DNA of 64,000 nt, from contig CAMVRM010000007.1 of NCBI GenBank assembly GCA_947169885.1, positions 1-64,000 of the forward strand. Direction: 5' to 3'. This DNA comes from an uncultured Ruminococcus sp. (lineage in GTDB: Bacteria > Bacillota > Clostridia > Oscillospirales > Ruminococcaceae). Shown one piece after another: positions 29,168 to 39,331 of the stretch. A program made the position numbers and the translations under genes. Positions within the stretch are counted from its first letter, which is position 1. Every line of letters begins with the position of its first letter. Under the pieces are notes generated by a model, which ran no database searches, was not told the origin of the DNA, and saw nothing but the letters and a program-made list of their open reading frames with translations.

Positions 29168-29196
29168 TTGCAAAAATGCTTTGCAAGTGGTATAAT
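29168..29196 (+). promoter_or_regulatory. Promoter TTGCAA-N17-TATAAT overlapping inverted repeat CTTGCAA-N7-TTGCAAG
   Basis: Direct reading upstream of thyX. Confidence 0.6.
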
Positions 29197-29278
29197 TAAA
29201 AAAGATATGCCGTTTACAAAATTTGGCTTGTTGACGAAACGGCAAACTGATGATATAATTGTTATGGAGGGCGAAGAT

Positions 29279-30046
29279 ATGAAAGTCAAACTGCTGACAC
29301 ACACCCCCGAGCCTGAAAAGTACATCGCTGCGGCGGCAAAGCTGTGCTACGCAAACGCCGATGTTGACACGCTTATCGAGGGGCTTGACGAGGAAAAGAC
29401 CGAACGCTTTGTGTCGATGCTCGCATCTATCGGGCACGAAAGCCCTATCGAGCACGTTTCCTTCACGTTTGCGGTCGAGGGCATTTCGAGAGCCTGTTCA
29501 CATCAGCTTGTGAGACACCGCATCGCCTCCTATTCACAGCAAAGTCAGCGATATGTCAGCATGGAGCAGTTCGAGTACGTAACGCCCCCCGAGATAGCCG
29601 CCGACCCCGATGCGCTCGCAATTTACGAGGAGCAGATGAAACAGGCTGCCGACTGCTATCAGAAGCTTTCGGAAACGCTTGAAAAACGGCACTTTGAGAC
29701 ATTTCTTTCGGAGGGGCTGGACGAAAAACAGGCAAGGCAGAAAGCAAAGAAAAAGGCGATAGAAGACGCACGCTTCGTTCTGCCGAACGCCTGCGAGACA
29801 AAGATAGTCGTGACGATGAACGCACGCACCCTCATGCACTTTTTCAGACTTCGCTGCTGCAACAGGGCGCAGTGGGAGATAAGGGAAGTCGCTGTCGAGA
29901 TGCTCAGACAGGCGAGAGAAGCCGCTCCTCTGCTGTTCAAAAATGCGGGTCCGTCATGCGTGAGCGGCGTATGTCCCGAGGGAAAGATGAGCTGCGGAAA
30001 AGCCGCCGAGATGCGTGCATTTTTCGCCGAACTTAACAATAAATAA
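29279..30046 (+). CDS. thyX: Flavin-dependent thymidylate synthase
   Basis: [33 protein letters not shown]. Confidence 0.96.
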   Translation: MKVKLLTHTPEPEKYIAAAAKLCYANADVDTLIEGLDEEKTERFVSMLASIGHESPIEHVSFTFAVEGISRACSHQLVRHRIASYSQQSQRYVSMEQFEYVTPPEIAADPDALAIYEEQMKQAADCYQKLSETLEKRHFETFLSEGLDEKQARQKAKKKAIEDARFVLPNACETKIVVTMNARTLMHFFRLRCCNRAQWEIREVAVEMLRQAREAAPLLFKNAGPSCVSGVCPEGKMSCGKAAEMRAFFAELNNK

Positions 30047-30060
30047 TGGAGGACGCAGTT

Positions 30061-30603
30061 ATGGTATATGTATTTCTTGCAAACGGAACGGAAGAACTTG
30101 AAGCTCTTGCACCTGTTGACGCTTTAAAGCGTGCAGGCGTTGAGGTAAAAACAGTCGGCGTTGGCGGCAGTACCGTCACTGCCTCTCACGGAGTAAAGAT
30201 AACCCCCGACATCACTGCCGACAAGATTGTTCTTGATGACAGCCTTGAAATGATCGTTATTCCCGGCGGTATGCCCGGTACGCTCAATCTTGAAGCTTCT
30301 CCCGAAGTTCAGGCGGCTATCGACTTCTGCGCCGACAAGGGAAAATACATCGCCGCAATTTGTGCCGCACCTCAGATACTCGGTCACAAGGGTCTGCTCT
30401 CGGGCAAAAAATGCACCTGTTTCCCCGGTTTTGAGACTGAGCTGAAAGGTGCGCTCCACACGGGAGAACCTGTTGTTCGTGACGGAAATATCATCACGGG
30501 CAAGGGCGCAGGTGCGGCTCTGAGATTTGCACTCAAACTTGTGGAAGTGCTTTGTTCTGCCGAAAAAGCCGATGCACTTGCAGGCTCGCTCCAATTTAAA
30601 TAA
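30061..30603 (+). CDS. DJ-1/PfpI family protein
   Basis: MVYVFLANGTEELEALAPVDALKRAGVEV; AAICAAPQILG. Confidence 0.93.
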   Translation: MVYVFLANGTEELEALAPVDALKRAGVEVKTVGVGGSTVTASHGVKITPDITADKIVLDDSLEMIVIPGGMPGTLNLEASPEVQAAIDFCADKGKYIAAICAAPQILGHKGLLSGKKCTCFPGFETELKGALHTGEPVVRDGNIITGKGAGAALRFALKLVEVLCSAEKADALAGSLQFK

Positions 30604-30605
30604 AC

Positions 30606-31199
30606 ATGGACAAATCAGAACTTCGGCGGCTGAAAATTCGTGAACGCAGGGCAATGCCGCCCGATGAGAAAAAAGAGCGTTCACAGTCTATCGCCGAACA
30701 AGTGTTCGCACTGGACGATTACAAGCGCTGTGACACTCTGCTTTGCTTTGTTTCGACACAGATAGAAGTTGATACTTCCGCCATTATCGAGAGGGCTTTT
30801 GCGGACGGAAAAAAAGTCGCCGCCCCCCGATGCGAGGACAAAAACGGTCACATGAACTTCTATTACATCGAAAGCACCGATGACCTTGAAACGGCGGCGT
30901 TCGGCATATTTGAGCCGAAAAAGCACTGCCGCAAAGCCGGGCGTTTTGAACGTGCGCTGTGTGTCGTGCCTGCGCTCACATTCACCGAAACGGGGTACAG
31001 GCTGGGGTTCGGCAAGGGTTATTATGACAGGTTTTTAAGCGGTTTTTCGGGCGTTTCCTGCGGTGTTATCTTCGACAGCGATATAACTGATGAACTGCCG
31101 ACAGACCGATTTGACTGCCCCGTGATGATCGTTGCCTGCGAAACGAGGACGATATTTACTGATAAATATGCTCCTGTCGGAAAAGGAAAGGAAACATGA
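30606..31199 (+). CDS. 5-formyltetrahydrofolate cyclo-ligase
   Basis: LRRLKIRERRAM; PALTFTETGYRLGFGKGYYDRFL. Confidence 0.93.
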   Translation: MDKSELRRLKIRERRAMPPDEKKERSQSIAEQVFALDDYKRCDTLLCFVSTQIEVDTSAIIERAFADGKKVAAPRCEDKNGHMNFYYIESTDDLETAAFGIFEPKKHCRKAGRFERALCVVPALTFTETGYRLGFGKGYYDRFLSGFSGVSCGVIFDSDITDELPTDRFDCPVMIVACETRTIFTDKYAPVGKGKET

Positions 31200-31200
31200 T

Positions 31201-32646
31201 ATGAAAGACGCAAATCAGTTAGACGAGCTTTTTAATAAGCCCGAAAGTGCCAAAAAGCGCATCTCAGAACACAGCAGTTCGCTGGACGCTGCTTTGCAGG
31301 ACTTTGAAACGGAACATAAGGGCGAAGCTGTTTCGGCTCAAAGGAAAGCTCCTGAAAAAAAGCCGCTCCCCGATGAAGATGTTTTCGGCGGTCTTGATTT
31401 GGAAAGGGTACGTCAAAGCGCCGATGATGAGCAGGAAAACGCCGATACTTCTGCGCCGAAAAAGACTGTTTCGAGCGGACAAGCGCCGCAGATACGCCCC
31501 GTTTCGACAAAGGCGGAGAACAGGACTTCCGACCGCCCGAAAAGACCTGCGCAGAACGGCAGTTCTCAGCGCCGCAAAAAGAAAAAGCGTGAGCGCATTC
31601 TCAACACTTCGATAATCACGGGTCTGACCCTTACTATCGCTATCGTTTCTGTCTCGATAGTGCTTGCAACGGGCGGCATAACCCTCGGCATGGAGTACCT
31701 CGGCATAAACAAAGCCGACAAGGAGATAACCTTCCATATCCCCGAAGGCTCGAACAATGATCAGATCGCCGACCTGCTCGTTGAAAACAACATAATCAAG
31801 AACAAACAGCTGTTCAAAGTGGCGCTCCGCATAAAGCATGACCCCGTGCTTTTCCCGGGAGACATCACACTCAGCCCCAGCAAGAGCTACCCCGATATTG
31901 TCGAGGAACTTTCATATATGCGTGAGTCATTCGAGACTGTTGAGCTGACTTTCAAGGAGGGTACGAACCTGCTGTCTGTCGCCAAAAAGCTTGAAAAGAA
32001 CGGCGTTTGCTCCAAGGACGATTTCCTCACCGCATTCAACGCAAAGCAGGATTTTGAACTTGACGGCAAAGTTGACAGAAACGTTGAAGCATACTTCTCG
32101 ATGGAGGGCTTCTTCTTCCCCGATACCTACGAATTCTATCTCGATGACTCGCCTTATAACGTCACAAAGATAATCCGTGAGAACTTCAACAGCAAGATCA
32201 CCGACGATATGTATTCACGCATGAAAGAGATGAATATGTCGCTTTATGAAGTGGTGACGCTCGCTTCGATCGTCCAGGCTGAGGCTGGCTCTGTGGAGGA
32301 TATGCCTGTGGTGGCTTCCATCTTCTTAAACCGTCTCCATGATCCTGCCACCTTCCCATGCCTGCAATCTGACGCTACCGGTAACTATATCAAAAAGGTA
32401 ATAAAGAAGCTTGAAACTTCGACTGTTATGCTCGAACGCTACACCAACAACTACGATACTTATATCTGTCAGGGTCTGCCGGCAGGTCCCGTCTGCGATC
32501 CCGGACTTGATGCGATAAAAGCGGTACTCTACGCTGAGGACACCGATTATTACTACTTCTGCCACGATCTCAACACGGGCGAAATGTTCGTTGCCGAGAC
32601 TCTGGAAGAGCATGAAGAAAATCTGAAAAAGGCAGGGCTTGCTTAA
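31201..32646 (+). CDS. mltG: Endolytic transglycosylase MltG
   Basis: ASIVQAEAGSVEDMPVVASIFLNRL; LQSDAT; GLPAGPVCDPGLDAIKA. Confidence 0.94.
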   Translation: MKDANQLDELFNKPESAKKRISEHSSSLDAALQDFETEHKGEAVSAQRKAPEKKPLPDEDVFGGLDLERVRQSADDEQENADTSAPKKTVSSGQAPQIRPVSTKAENRTSDRPKRPAQNGSSQRRKKKKRERILNTSIITGLTLTIAIVSVSIVLATGGITLGMEYLGINKADKEITFHIPEGSNNDQIADLLVENNIIKNKQLFKVALRIKHDPVLFPGDITLSPSKSYPDIVEELSYMRESFETVELTFKEGTNLLSVAKKLEKNGVCSKDDFLTAFNAKQDFELDGKVDRNVEAYFSMEGFFFPDTYEFYLDDSPYNVTKIIRENFNSKITDDMYSRMKEMNMSLYEVVTLASIVQAEAGSVEDMPVVASIFLNRLHDPATFPCLQSDATGNYIKKVIKKLETSTVMLERYTNNYDTYICQGLPAGPVCDPGLDAIKAVLYAEDTDYYYFCHDLNTGEMFVAETLEEHEENLKKAGLA

Positions 32647-33896
32647 TGGGAGCAGTCGGGAACAGCTATAATTACAGCCGTCCGCTCGAAGTGCTGTCGC
32701 CTGCGGGTGACATGGAGCGGCTTGAAGCGGCGCTGGAATTCGGGGCAGATGCGGTCTACCTCGGAGGAAAAATGTTCGGCATGAGGGCGGCTTCACCGAA
32801 TTTCACGGGCGAACAGCTGAGTATCGCCTGCGAAAAGGCGCACGCTCTCGGCAGAAAGGTCTATCTGACCTGCAACACTCTGCCGAGAAATGACGAGATA
32901 CCGCACTTTGAACAGTTCGTGAGGGAGGCGCAGGAGGCGAAAGTCGATGCGCTCATCGCTAATGACATCGGCGTGTTCTTCATGATAAAACGATATGCCC
33001 CCGATATGGAGATACATATGTCCACACAGACGGGCATAGTCAATTACGCCGCCGCAAACGAGTTCTACAACATGGGCGCAAAGCGTGTGGTGCTTGCCCG
33101 TGAGCTTTCGCTGGAAGAAATTGCCGAGATACGTGCAAAAACTCCGAAAGAGCTGGAAATAGAAGTGTTCGTTCACGGCGCAATGTGCGTGAGTTTCTCG
33201 GGGCGGTGTCTTATCTCGCAGTATATCATCGGGCGTGATGCCAATCGTGGCGAGTGCGCCCAGCCGTGCAGGTGGGGCTATCATCTTATGGAGGAGAAGC
33301 GGAAGGACGAGTTCTACCCCGTTTTCGAGGACGAATCGGGAACGTATATCTTAAACGCAAAAGACCTCTGCATGATCGACCACATCGACAAGCTTGCGGC
33401 GGCAGGCGTTGACAGCTTCAAGATCGAGGGACGTGCAAAGTCCTCTTACTACGTGTCTGTCGTGACGAATGCTTACAGGCGTGCCATGGACGAATTTCTC
33501 AGATCCCCCGAGCATTTCAAGCTTCCCGAGTGGGTGCATAACGAGGTGTTCAAGGTCAGCCACCGTCCCTACTGCACGGGATTTTTCTTCGGACACCCGA
33601 AAGATTGTCAGTACTGGCAGTCGAGCGGCTATATCCGTGACTGGGACGCTGCGGCGATCGTCACGGGCTATGACAGCGAGCGTGGGCTTGTGGAGTGCGT
33701 TCAGCGCAACAAGTTCCTAAAAGGCGACACGCTTGAAGCGCTTGAACCGAACGGCACTCCGCTGACCGTCAAGGCGGATGAGATATTCGATGAGCATTTT
33801 GAGCCGATAGAAAGCACGAACCATGCGGCGATGAAGTTCTATCTCAAAGCGGAGCGTGAACTGAAAAAACACACGATACTCAGAATAGAGAGATAA
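32646..33896 (+). CDS. Peptidase U32 family protein
   Basis: LEVLSPAGDMERLEAALEFGADAVYLGG; EVFVHGAMCVSFSGRCLIS; RGECAQPCRW. Confidence 0.94.
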   Translation: MGAVGNSYNYSRPLEVLSPAGDMERLEAALEFGADAVYLGGKMFGMRAASPNFTGEQLSIACEKAHALGRKVYLTCNTLPRNDEIPHFEQFVREAQEAKVDALIANDIGVFFMIKRYAPDMEIHMSTQTGIVNYAAANEFYNMGAKRVVLARELSLEEIAEIRAKTPKELEIEVFVHGAMCVSFSGRCLISQYIIGRDANRGECAQPCRWGYHLMEEKRKDEFYPVFEDESGTYILNAKDLCMIDHIDKLAAAGVDSFKIEGRAKSSYYVSVVTNAYRRAMDEFLRSPEHFKLPEWVHNEVFKVSHRPYCTGFFFGHPKDCQYWQSSGYIRDWDAAAIVTGYDSERGLVECVQRNKFLKGDTLEALEPNGTPLTVKADEIFDEHFEPIESTNHAAMKFYLKAERELKKHTILRIER

Positions 33897-33935
33897 AAAA
33901 GTGCCCTGTAACAAGGGCATTTTTTCAAAGGAGCG

Positions 33936-34949
33936 GTGAATGTGAAAAAGGAATATCAGGCGGACTGTCCGCAGTTTCTTGCGGATTTTCTGACATATCT
34001 GAAAGTCGTGCAGGACAGAGCCGACCGCACCGAAGAAGCTTATTACATCGACCTGCGGACGTTCTTCCGCTATTTAAAGCGTGAAAACGGTCTGTGCGAT
34101 ATGGGGCTTGACTGGGGGGACATAAAGATCGGCGACCTGCCGTTTGAATGTGTCCGAAAATTCACCCTCAGCGATGCTCACAAGTATCTGTACTATTTAA
34201 GGAGCGAGCGTGGCAATTCCACGGCGACAAGGGCGAGAAAAGCCTCGGCGATGAAGCGTTTTTTCAACTATCTGCACCTGAAAGCCGACCCGCAGTTCAG
34301 GCTTGAAACGAATCCCGTGGAGAACCTTGACCTGCCGAAAGTCAAGAACAAACAGCCGAGATACCTGACACTTGAACAGTCATTGCAGATGCTCTCGAAC
34401 ATCGACTCGAAGAACCGTGAGCGTGACTACTGCATCATCTGCCTGTTCCTCAACTGCGGAATGCGTCTGTCGGAACTGGTTGGGCTGAATATGCTTGATT
34501 ACAGCGAGGAGAACCGCACGCTCCGTCTGTTCGGAAAGGGGAGCAAGGAGCGCATCGTCTACCTCAACAACGCCTGCATCGAAGCGCTGAACGAATATCT
34601 TGTGATACGCCGCTCGGTCACGACCCCCGAGAAAGCCATTTTTCTGTCGAGCCGTGGCACACGCATAACACGCAGGCGTGTCCAGCAGATAGTCGAGGAA
34701 ATGCTCACCCGTGCAGGGCTGTCGAACCTCGGCATCACGACCCACAAACTGCGGCACACGGCGGCGACCCTCATGTATCAGCACGGCGGTGTCGACACGC
34801 TCGTTCTGCGTGACATTCTCGGTCACAAGAGCATAGCCACCACCGAGATATACACGCATCTTTCGGATGAGAACCTGCGTCAGGCTGCCGAAAGTTCGCC
34901 GCTCGCAAACGTGGGAACGGACAAAAAGCGCAGTAAACAGGATAAATAA
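33936..34949 (+). CDS. Tyrosine recombinase (XerC/XerD-like)
   Basis: LGITTHKLRHTAATLMYQHGGVDTLVLRDILGHKSIATTEIYTHL. Confidence 0.92.
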   Translation: MNVKKEYQADCPQFLADFLTYLKVVQDRADRTEEAYYIDLRTFFRYLKRENGLCDMGLDWGDIKIGDLPFECVRKFTLSDAHKYLYYLRSERGNSTATRARKASAMKRFFNYLHLKADPQFRLETNPVENLDLPKVKNKQPRYLTLEQSLQMLSNIDSKNRERDYCIICLFLNCGMRLSELVGLNMLDYSEENRTLRLFGKGSKERIVYLNNACIEALNEYLVIRRSVTTPEKAIFLSSRGTRITRRRVQQIVEEMLTRAGLSNLGITTHKLRHTAATLMYQHGGVDTLVLRDILGHKSIATTEIYTHLSDENLRQAAESSPLANVGTDKKRSKQDK

Positions 34950-35007
34950 GTACAATAAAAAGGACAGCCGCCCGACTTTTTCGGGTAACTGTCCTTTATT
35001 TTGTACG
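34950..35007. terminator. Long bidirectional terminator hairpin
   Basis: GTACAATAAAAAGGACAG ... CTGTCCTTTATTTTGTAC nearly perfect arms between convergent genes. Confidence 0.85.
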
Positions 35008-35011
35008 TAAC

Positions 35012-35329
35012 TTATTTGATAACGAGGAAGTCGGAGAAACCCGTTACCTCGAATATCTCGGCAATATCTTCGCTGACGTTTATGAGCTTCATGCCGCCTT
35101 TCTTGCTCATGACCTTGTGCGCCGAGAGCAGAACTCTTAAACCTGCCGAGGAGATGTACTCGACCTGTGCAAAATCCAGCACCAGCGAATCGCAGCCGCT
35201 CATGTTGTTTTTCAGTTCAGTTTCGAGCGTGGGGGCTGTGGTGGTATCGACCCTGCCGATAACGGAGACAGTCAGAACGCCGTTTTCCATTGATTTTTTA
35301 ATATCCATAATATTCTTCCTTTCTGTCAA
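35012..35329 (-). CDS. STAS-domain anti-sigma factor antagonist
   Basis: VSVIGRVDTTTAPTLETELKN; VLDFAQVEYISSAGLRVLLSAHK. Confidence 0.94.
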   Translation of the reverse strand: MTERKNIMDIKKSMENGVLTVSVIGRVDTTTAPTLETELKNNMSGCDSLVLDFAQVEYISSAGLRVLLSAHKVMSKKGGMKLINVSEDIAEIFEVTGFSDFLVIK

Positions 35330-35562
35330 AAAAACTATTGTGCAATTATATTATAACAGTTCACGCATGAAAATGCAAGCCCTTTTGAAAGATTTTTTTC
35401 ACTTTTGCTAAAACGAGCGGAAGCCATGTGCAAAATTATATAATGTATACCAAAATAGTTTGTGATATTTTCATAAATATTCAAAAAATAACAAAAGAAT
35501 CTCATTGAATTTGACGATAGTCTATGTTAAAATATTTATAAGTAAAAAAGGAGGTATGCACC

Positions 35563-35922
35563 ATGCTCGGACTGCTCATGGTCCTTGATGTTGTTCTTTC
35601 AGCCGCACAGCTTCTGGGCGGCATAATGCTTATGTCGTTTGTTTCGTCAAGACCCGATAACATGATCGGCTGGAAAACAGCCCGTGGTTCTTCAAGCCGT
35701 CAGGCAAGGAAATACGCCAACAAAACAGGCGGTAAGCTGTGGGTCATCGCAGGCACGCCCGAACTTGTCATGTCGCTTGCTCTGCCGGCTTTTCTGAACG
35801 CCCGTGTCGGAACAGCTGCGGCAGGACTTGCAGCCGCTGCTGTGTTTATCATAATTCTGACGAGTTTTGCGCTTTCGTTCGCCGTTGTTGAATCACGTCT
35901 TAAAAAGTATTTTCCCGAATAA
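35563..35922 (+). CDS. Small membrane protein, unknown
   Basis: 119 aa with TM segments; AGGAGG upstream. Confidence 0.55.
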   Translation: MLGLLMVLDVVLSAAQLLGGIMLMSFVSSRPDNMIGWKTARGSSSRQARKYANKTGGKLWVIAGTPELVMSLALPAFLNARVGTAAAGLAAAAVFIIILTSFALSFAVVESRLKKYFPE

Positions 35923-36062
35923 GAAAATTCTTATATTGATAATTCACAAAGATTTCACTCACTCAATATACTGTTATCATATTCATGTGCTATCATTTAC
36001 AAAACACAAAGAATACGGATTTTGTATACTTTGCGTTTATCCTGAAACGGAGGTAAAAAGCT

Positions 36063-36218
36063 ATGAAATATGTATGTGAAGTTTGCGGTTATATCTATGA
36101 CGAGGCTGAGGGCTGTCCCGATGCAGGCATTGCCGCAGGAACAAAGTGGGAGGACGTTCCCGAGGATTTTGTCTGTCCGCTGTGCGGTGTCGGCAAGGAT
36201 CAGTTTGCCGCTGAATAA
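36063..36218 (+). CDS. Rubredoxin (51 aa; absent from supplied ORF track)
   Basis: [51 protein letters not shown]; two CxxCG knuckles; AACGGAGG upstream. Confidence 0.96.
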   Translation: MKYVCEVCGYIYDEAEGCPDAGIAAGTKWEDVPEDFVCPLCGVGKDQFAAE

Positions 36219-36265
36219 TTTTTCGCCGACAGGTCAAGGATATTTCTGAAAGGAAGTGCATCAAA

Positions 36266-36586
36266 ATGGCAGTTGAATTAACGGGTGAGAATTTTGCTCA
36301 GGCAGTCGAGGAAGCAAAGGAAGCAGGCAAGCCGATGCTTGTTGATTTCTGGGCACCGTGGTGCGGTCCGTGCAGGAACATGGCACCCATAATCGAACAG
36401 ATAGCCGAGCAGAGAAATGACTTTATGGTCTGCAAGGTTAACGTTGACGAAGAACCCGAACTTGCGGCACAGTTCGACGTAAGCAGCATTCCCTGTTTCT
36501 TTGTTATCAAGGACGGAAAGGCGGCGGCTTCAAGAGTGGGCGGCTGTTCAAAGCTGATGCTCGAAGAGTTTGTCGATAACGCATAA
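36266..36586 (+). CDS. trxA: Thioredoxin
   Basis: VDFWAPWCGPCRNMAPIIEQIA. Confidence 0.96.
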   Translation: MAVELTGENFAQAVEEAKEAGKPMLVDFWAPWCGPCRNMAPIIEQIAEQRNDFMVCKVNVDEEPELAAQFDVSSIPCFFVIKDGKAAASRVGGCSKLMLEEFVDNA

Positions 36587-36706
36587 TATCACCGACCGAG
36601 GGGCTTGAATGATAAGCTTCTCGGTCTTGTTATTGCTTATTGTATGTGTGAAATGTAAATTTTTTGTTGACTAAATTGAACAAAATGAAAAATCGTGTCC
36701 GAATGC

Positions 36707-36735
36707 TTGCAATTTGAACGGCGATTTGTTATAAT
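36707..36735 (+). promoter_or_regulatory. Promoter TTGCAA-N17-TATAAT
   Basis: Direct match upstream of lepB. Confidence 0.65.
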
Positions 36736-36773
36736 AAATAGGTATTATAATTAAAGAAACAGAGGTCTGTTTT

Positions 36774-37412
36774 ATGGAAAACAAAGAACTGACAGCTAAA
36801 CCCGAAAATGAGAACAAAAATGCGCCTGCGGAAGAAAAAAAGTTCAATCTTCTGGACGAAGCGCTTGACTGGCTCGAAGCGTTCGTTTTTGCGACTTTTA
36901 TGGTGCTGATGATCTTTATATTCCTGTTCAGGACTGTCGTGGTGGACGGCGGTTCGATGGAGCCGACACTTTATAACGAACAGCGGCTGATACTCACCCA
37001 TTTCAACTACACCCCCGAACGCGGCGACATCGTGGTGTGCAACTGCCCCGGTCTGAACAAGATAATCATTAAGCGCTGTATCGGCGTTGAGGGCGACACC
37101 GTGCTTATAAATTACGCTGAAAATTCCATAACCGTCAACGGCGAACAGCTTGACCAGTCTTATCTGGGCGAACCTATGGACTTGAAGGACTATATTTTCG
37201 ACGACAGCAGCCGCATATCTGATTATGAGTATGAGTATCACGTCCCCGAAGACACCGTTTTCGTGCTGGGCGACAACCGCAACAATTCGAGAGACAGCCG
37301 TTTTACGGAAGTGGGATTTATCAGCGAATCGGATATTTTAGGTCATGCGGCGTTCAGGTTCTACACCGCTGACCAGCCGGGCAAAGTCGGCAAACTGCCG
37401 TCTATCGCATAA
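36774..37412 (+). CDS. lepB: Signal peptidase I
   Basis: VVVDGGSMEPTLYNEQRLI; VLGDNRNNSRDSR. Confidence 0.95.
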   Translation: MENKELTAKPENENKNAPAEEKKFNLLDEALDWLEAFVFATFMVLMIFIFLFRTVVVDGGSMEPTLYNEQRLILTHFNYTPERGDIVVCNCPGLNKIIIKRCIGVEGDTVLINYAENSITVNGEQLDQSYLGEPMDLKDYIFDDSSRISDYEYEYHVPEDTVFVLGDNRNNSRDSRFTEVGFISESDILGHAAFRFYTADQPGKVGKLPSIA

Positions 37413-37431
37413 AATTAAGGAGGGAAAGTCT

Positions 37432-38319
37432 TTGGGCGACACAACAAGAGTGCAGTGGTTTCCGGGACATATGGCGAAAACACGCCGCATCATGCAGTCG
37501 AACCTCAAACTCGTTGACTGCGTTATCGAGATAACCGACGCACGTATACCTTTTTCGAGCCGCAACCCCGAAATGGACAGGCTCGTGGGTTCAAAGCCGA
37601 GACTTCTGCTTCTCAACAAGTCCGACTCCGCTGACGAGACTGTGACTTCGCAGTGGATCGACTTCTACAAGCGAAAGGGCATCATCGCCGTTGCCACCGA
37701 CTGCCGAAGCGGAAAGAACATAAACCGCTTTAAGTTGGCGCTCGGTCAGCTTATGGCGGAACAGGTGCAGGTGTGGGAAGCCAAGGGAATGCACGGCAGA
37801 CCTATACGCATGATGATCGTGGGTATCCCGAACGTGGGAAAATCTTCTTTCATCAACAGGCTCGCAGGCTCAAAACGTGCGAAAGTTGAGGACAGACCGG
37901 GCGTTACCCGTGGCAAACAGTGGGTGAAGCTTGACGATAACACCGAACTTCTTGATATGCCCGGCGTTCTGTGGCCTAAATTCGAGGACAAGACGGTCGG
38001 CGAACATCTTGCGTTCACGGGGGCTGTCAAGGACGATATTCTTGATACCGAGTATCTGGCGTGCAGGCTTGCGGAACTGCTCTGCGCCGATTATCCCGAC
38101 ACGCTTACTCAGCGTTACGGCATCTCGCTGGAAGAACTTCCCGAGAACGAGGACGAAACGGCAGGCTGTGTGAAAGGGCTTGAACTGCTCGAACGCATCG
38201 GCAGAAAACGTGGATTTCTGGTGTCGGGCGGCGAGATAAACACCGAACGTGCGGCGGCTGTGCTTCTGGACGAGTTCAGGGGCGGCAAGCTGGGGCGCAT
38301 CTCATTGGAGAGACCGTGA
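37432..38319 (+). CDS. rbgA: Ribosome biogenesis GTPase RbgA/YlqF
   Basis: VQWFPGHMAKTRRIM; circularly permuted GTPase motifs NKSDSAD, GIPNVGKSSFINRL; TTG start with AAGGAGGG. Confidence 0.94.
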   Translation: MGDTTRVQWFPGHMAKTRRIMQSNLKLVDCVIEITDARIPFSSRNPEMDRLVGSKPRLLLLNKSDSADETVTSQWIDFYKRKGIIAVATDCRSGKNINRFKLALGQLMAEQVQVWEAKGMHGRPIRMMIVGIPNVGKSSFINRLAGSKRAKVEDRPGVTRGKQWVKLDDNTELLDMPGVLWPKFEDKTVGEHLAFTGAVKDDILDTEYLACRLAELLCADYPDTLTQRYGISLEELPENEDETAGCVKGLELLERIGRKRGFLVSGGEINTERAAAVLLDEFRGGKLGRISLERP

Positions 38320-38951
38320 TGGAAGAACAGGCGATAATGACACTGCACGATTTCGACTTGCAGTATTATAAGGAATATCCGCTTCTTTGCGGAACGGACG
38401 AAGCAGGCAGAGGTCCGCTTGCGGGGGACGTTTTTGCGGCGGCTGTGATACTCGCTCCCGATACGGTCATCGAGGGCATAAACGACAGCAAAAAACTTAC
38501 CCCGAAAAAGCGTGACAAACTGTTTGACGAGATAAAGAAAAAGGCGCTTTACTGGGCGATAGCTTCCGCTTCGGTGGAGGAGATAGAACGGCTGAATATC
38601 CTCAACTGCGCCATGCTTTCGATGAAGCGTGCGGTCGAGGGGCTGGGAGTCAAGCCCGATATGGTGCTTGCGGACGGCAACAAGACCCCCGATCTGGAAT
38701 GTCCCGTGCAGTTTGTCATAAAGGGCGATGCGAAAAGTCAGTCGATAGCGGCGGCTTCGATCTTAGCCAAGGTCGCAAGGGACAGGTATATGGAACAGAT
38801 TGCCGTTAAATATCCGCAGTATCAGTTCGAGAAGCACAAGGGTTACGGCACAAAACTGCATTATCAGATGATAGATCAGTTCGGCGAAAGCCCCGTACAC
38901 AGGCACTCGTTCTTAAAGAAGTACTATGCAAAAAAGCAGGACGACTCGTGA
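38316..38951 (+). CDS. rnhB: Ribonuclease HII
   Basis: LCGTDEAGRGPLAGDVFAAAVIL; AAASILAKVARDRYM. Confidence 0.96.
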   Translation: MMEEQAIMTLHDFDLQYYKEYPLLCGTDEAGRGPLAGDVFAAAVILAPDTVIEGINDSKKLTPKKRDKLFDEIKKKALYWAIASASVEEIERLNILNCAMLSMKRAVEGLGVKPDMVLADGNKTPDLECPVQFVIKGDAKSQSIAAASILAKVARDRYMEQIAVKYPQYQFEKHKGYGTKLHYQMIDQFGESPVHRHSFLKKYYAKKQDDS

Positions 38952-39309
38952 AACGGGTGATATTGGCGAACAGGCTGTCGCTGAATTTCTCACGGCTCAC
39001 GGTTACGATATTCTCGAACGGAATTTCACCGTTCGGGGCGGCGAGATCGACATTGTTGCGTTCAAGGACGGCAGGCTCGTTTTCGTCGAGGTAAAAACAC
39101 GTTCTCCCGATGCGCTCACGGCAGGGGAGAGGGCGGTAACAAAGCGCAAGCGCAGTTTTCTCATGCGTGCCGCAGGTATCTATTACCGCCGTTACAGGGA
39201 AAAGCACGGCGATGCGCTCTGCCGCTTTGACGTTGCGGCTGCTGTTATTGAAAACGGCAGTATAATCAAAGTAAGATACTACGTCAATGCCTTTGACGCA
39301 GGAACTTGA
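38926..39309 (+). CDS. YraN family (UPF0102) endonuclease-like protein
   Basis: GEQAVAEFLTAHGYDILERNFTVRGGEIDIVAFKDGRLVFVEVKTR. Confidence 0.95.
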   Translation: MQKSRTTRETGDIGEQAVAEFLTAHGYDILERNFTVRGGEIDIVAFKDGRLVFVEVKTRSPDALTAGERAVTKRKRSFLMRAAGIYYRRYREKHGDALCRFDVAAAVIENGSIIKVRYYVNAFDAGT

Positions 39310-39331
39310 TATAAGGAAAGGTGAAAGGATA

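Noticed and set aside
33936-34949. Tyrosine recombinase as a sign of an integrated element
   Set aside because: Surrounded by housekeeping genes in normal order, with no att-like repeats, tRNA or cargo; more likely a chromosomal Xer-type recombinase
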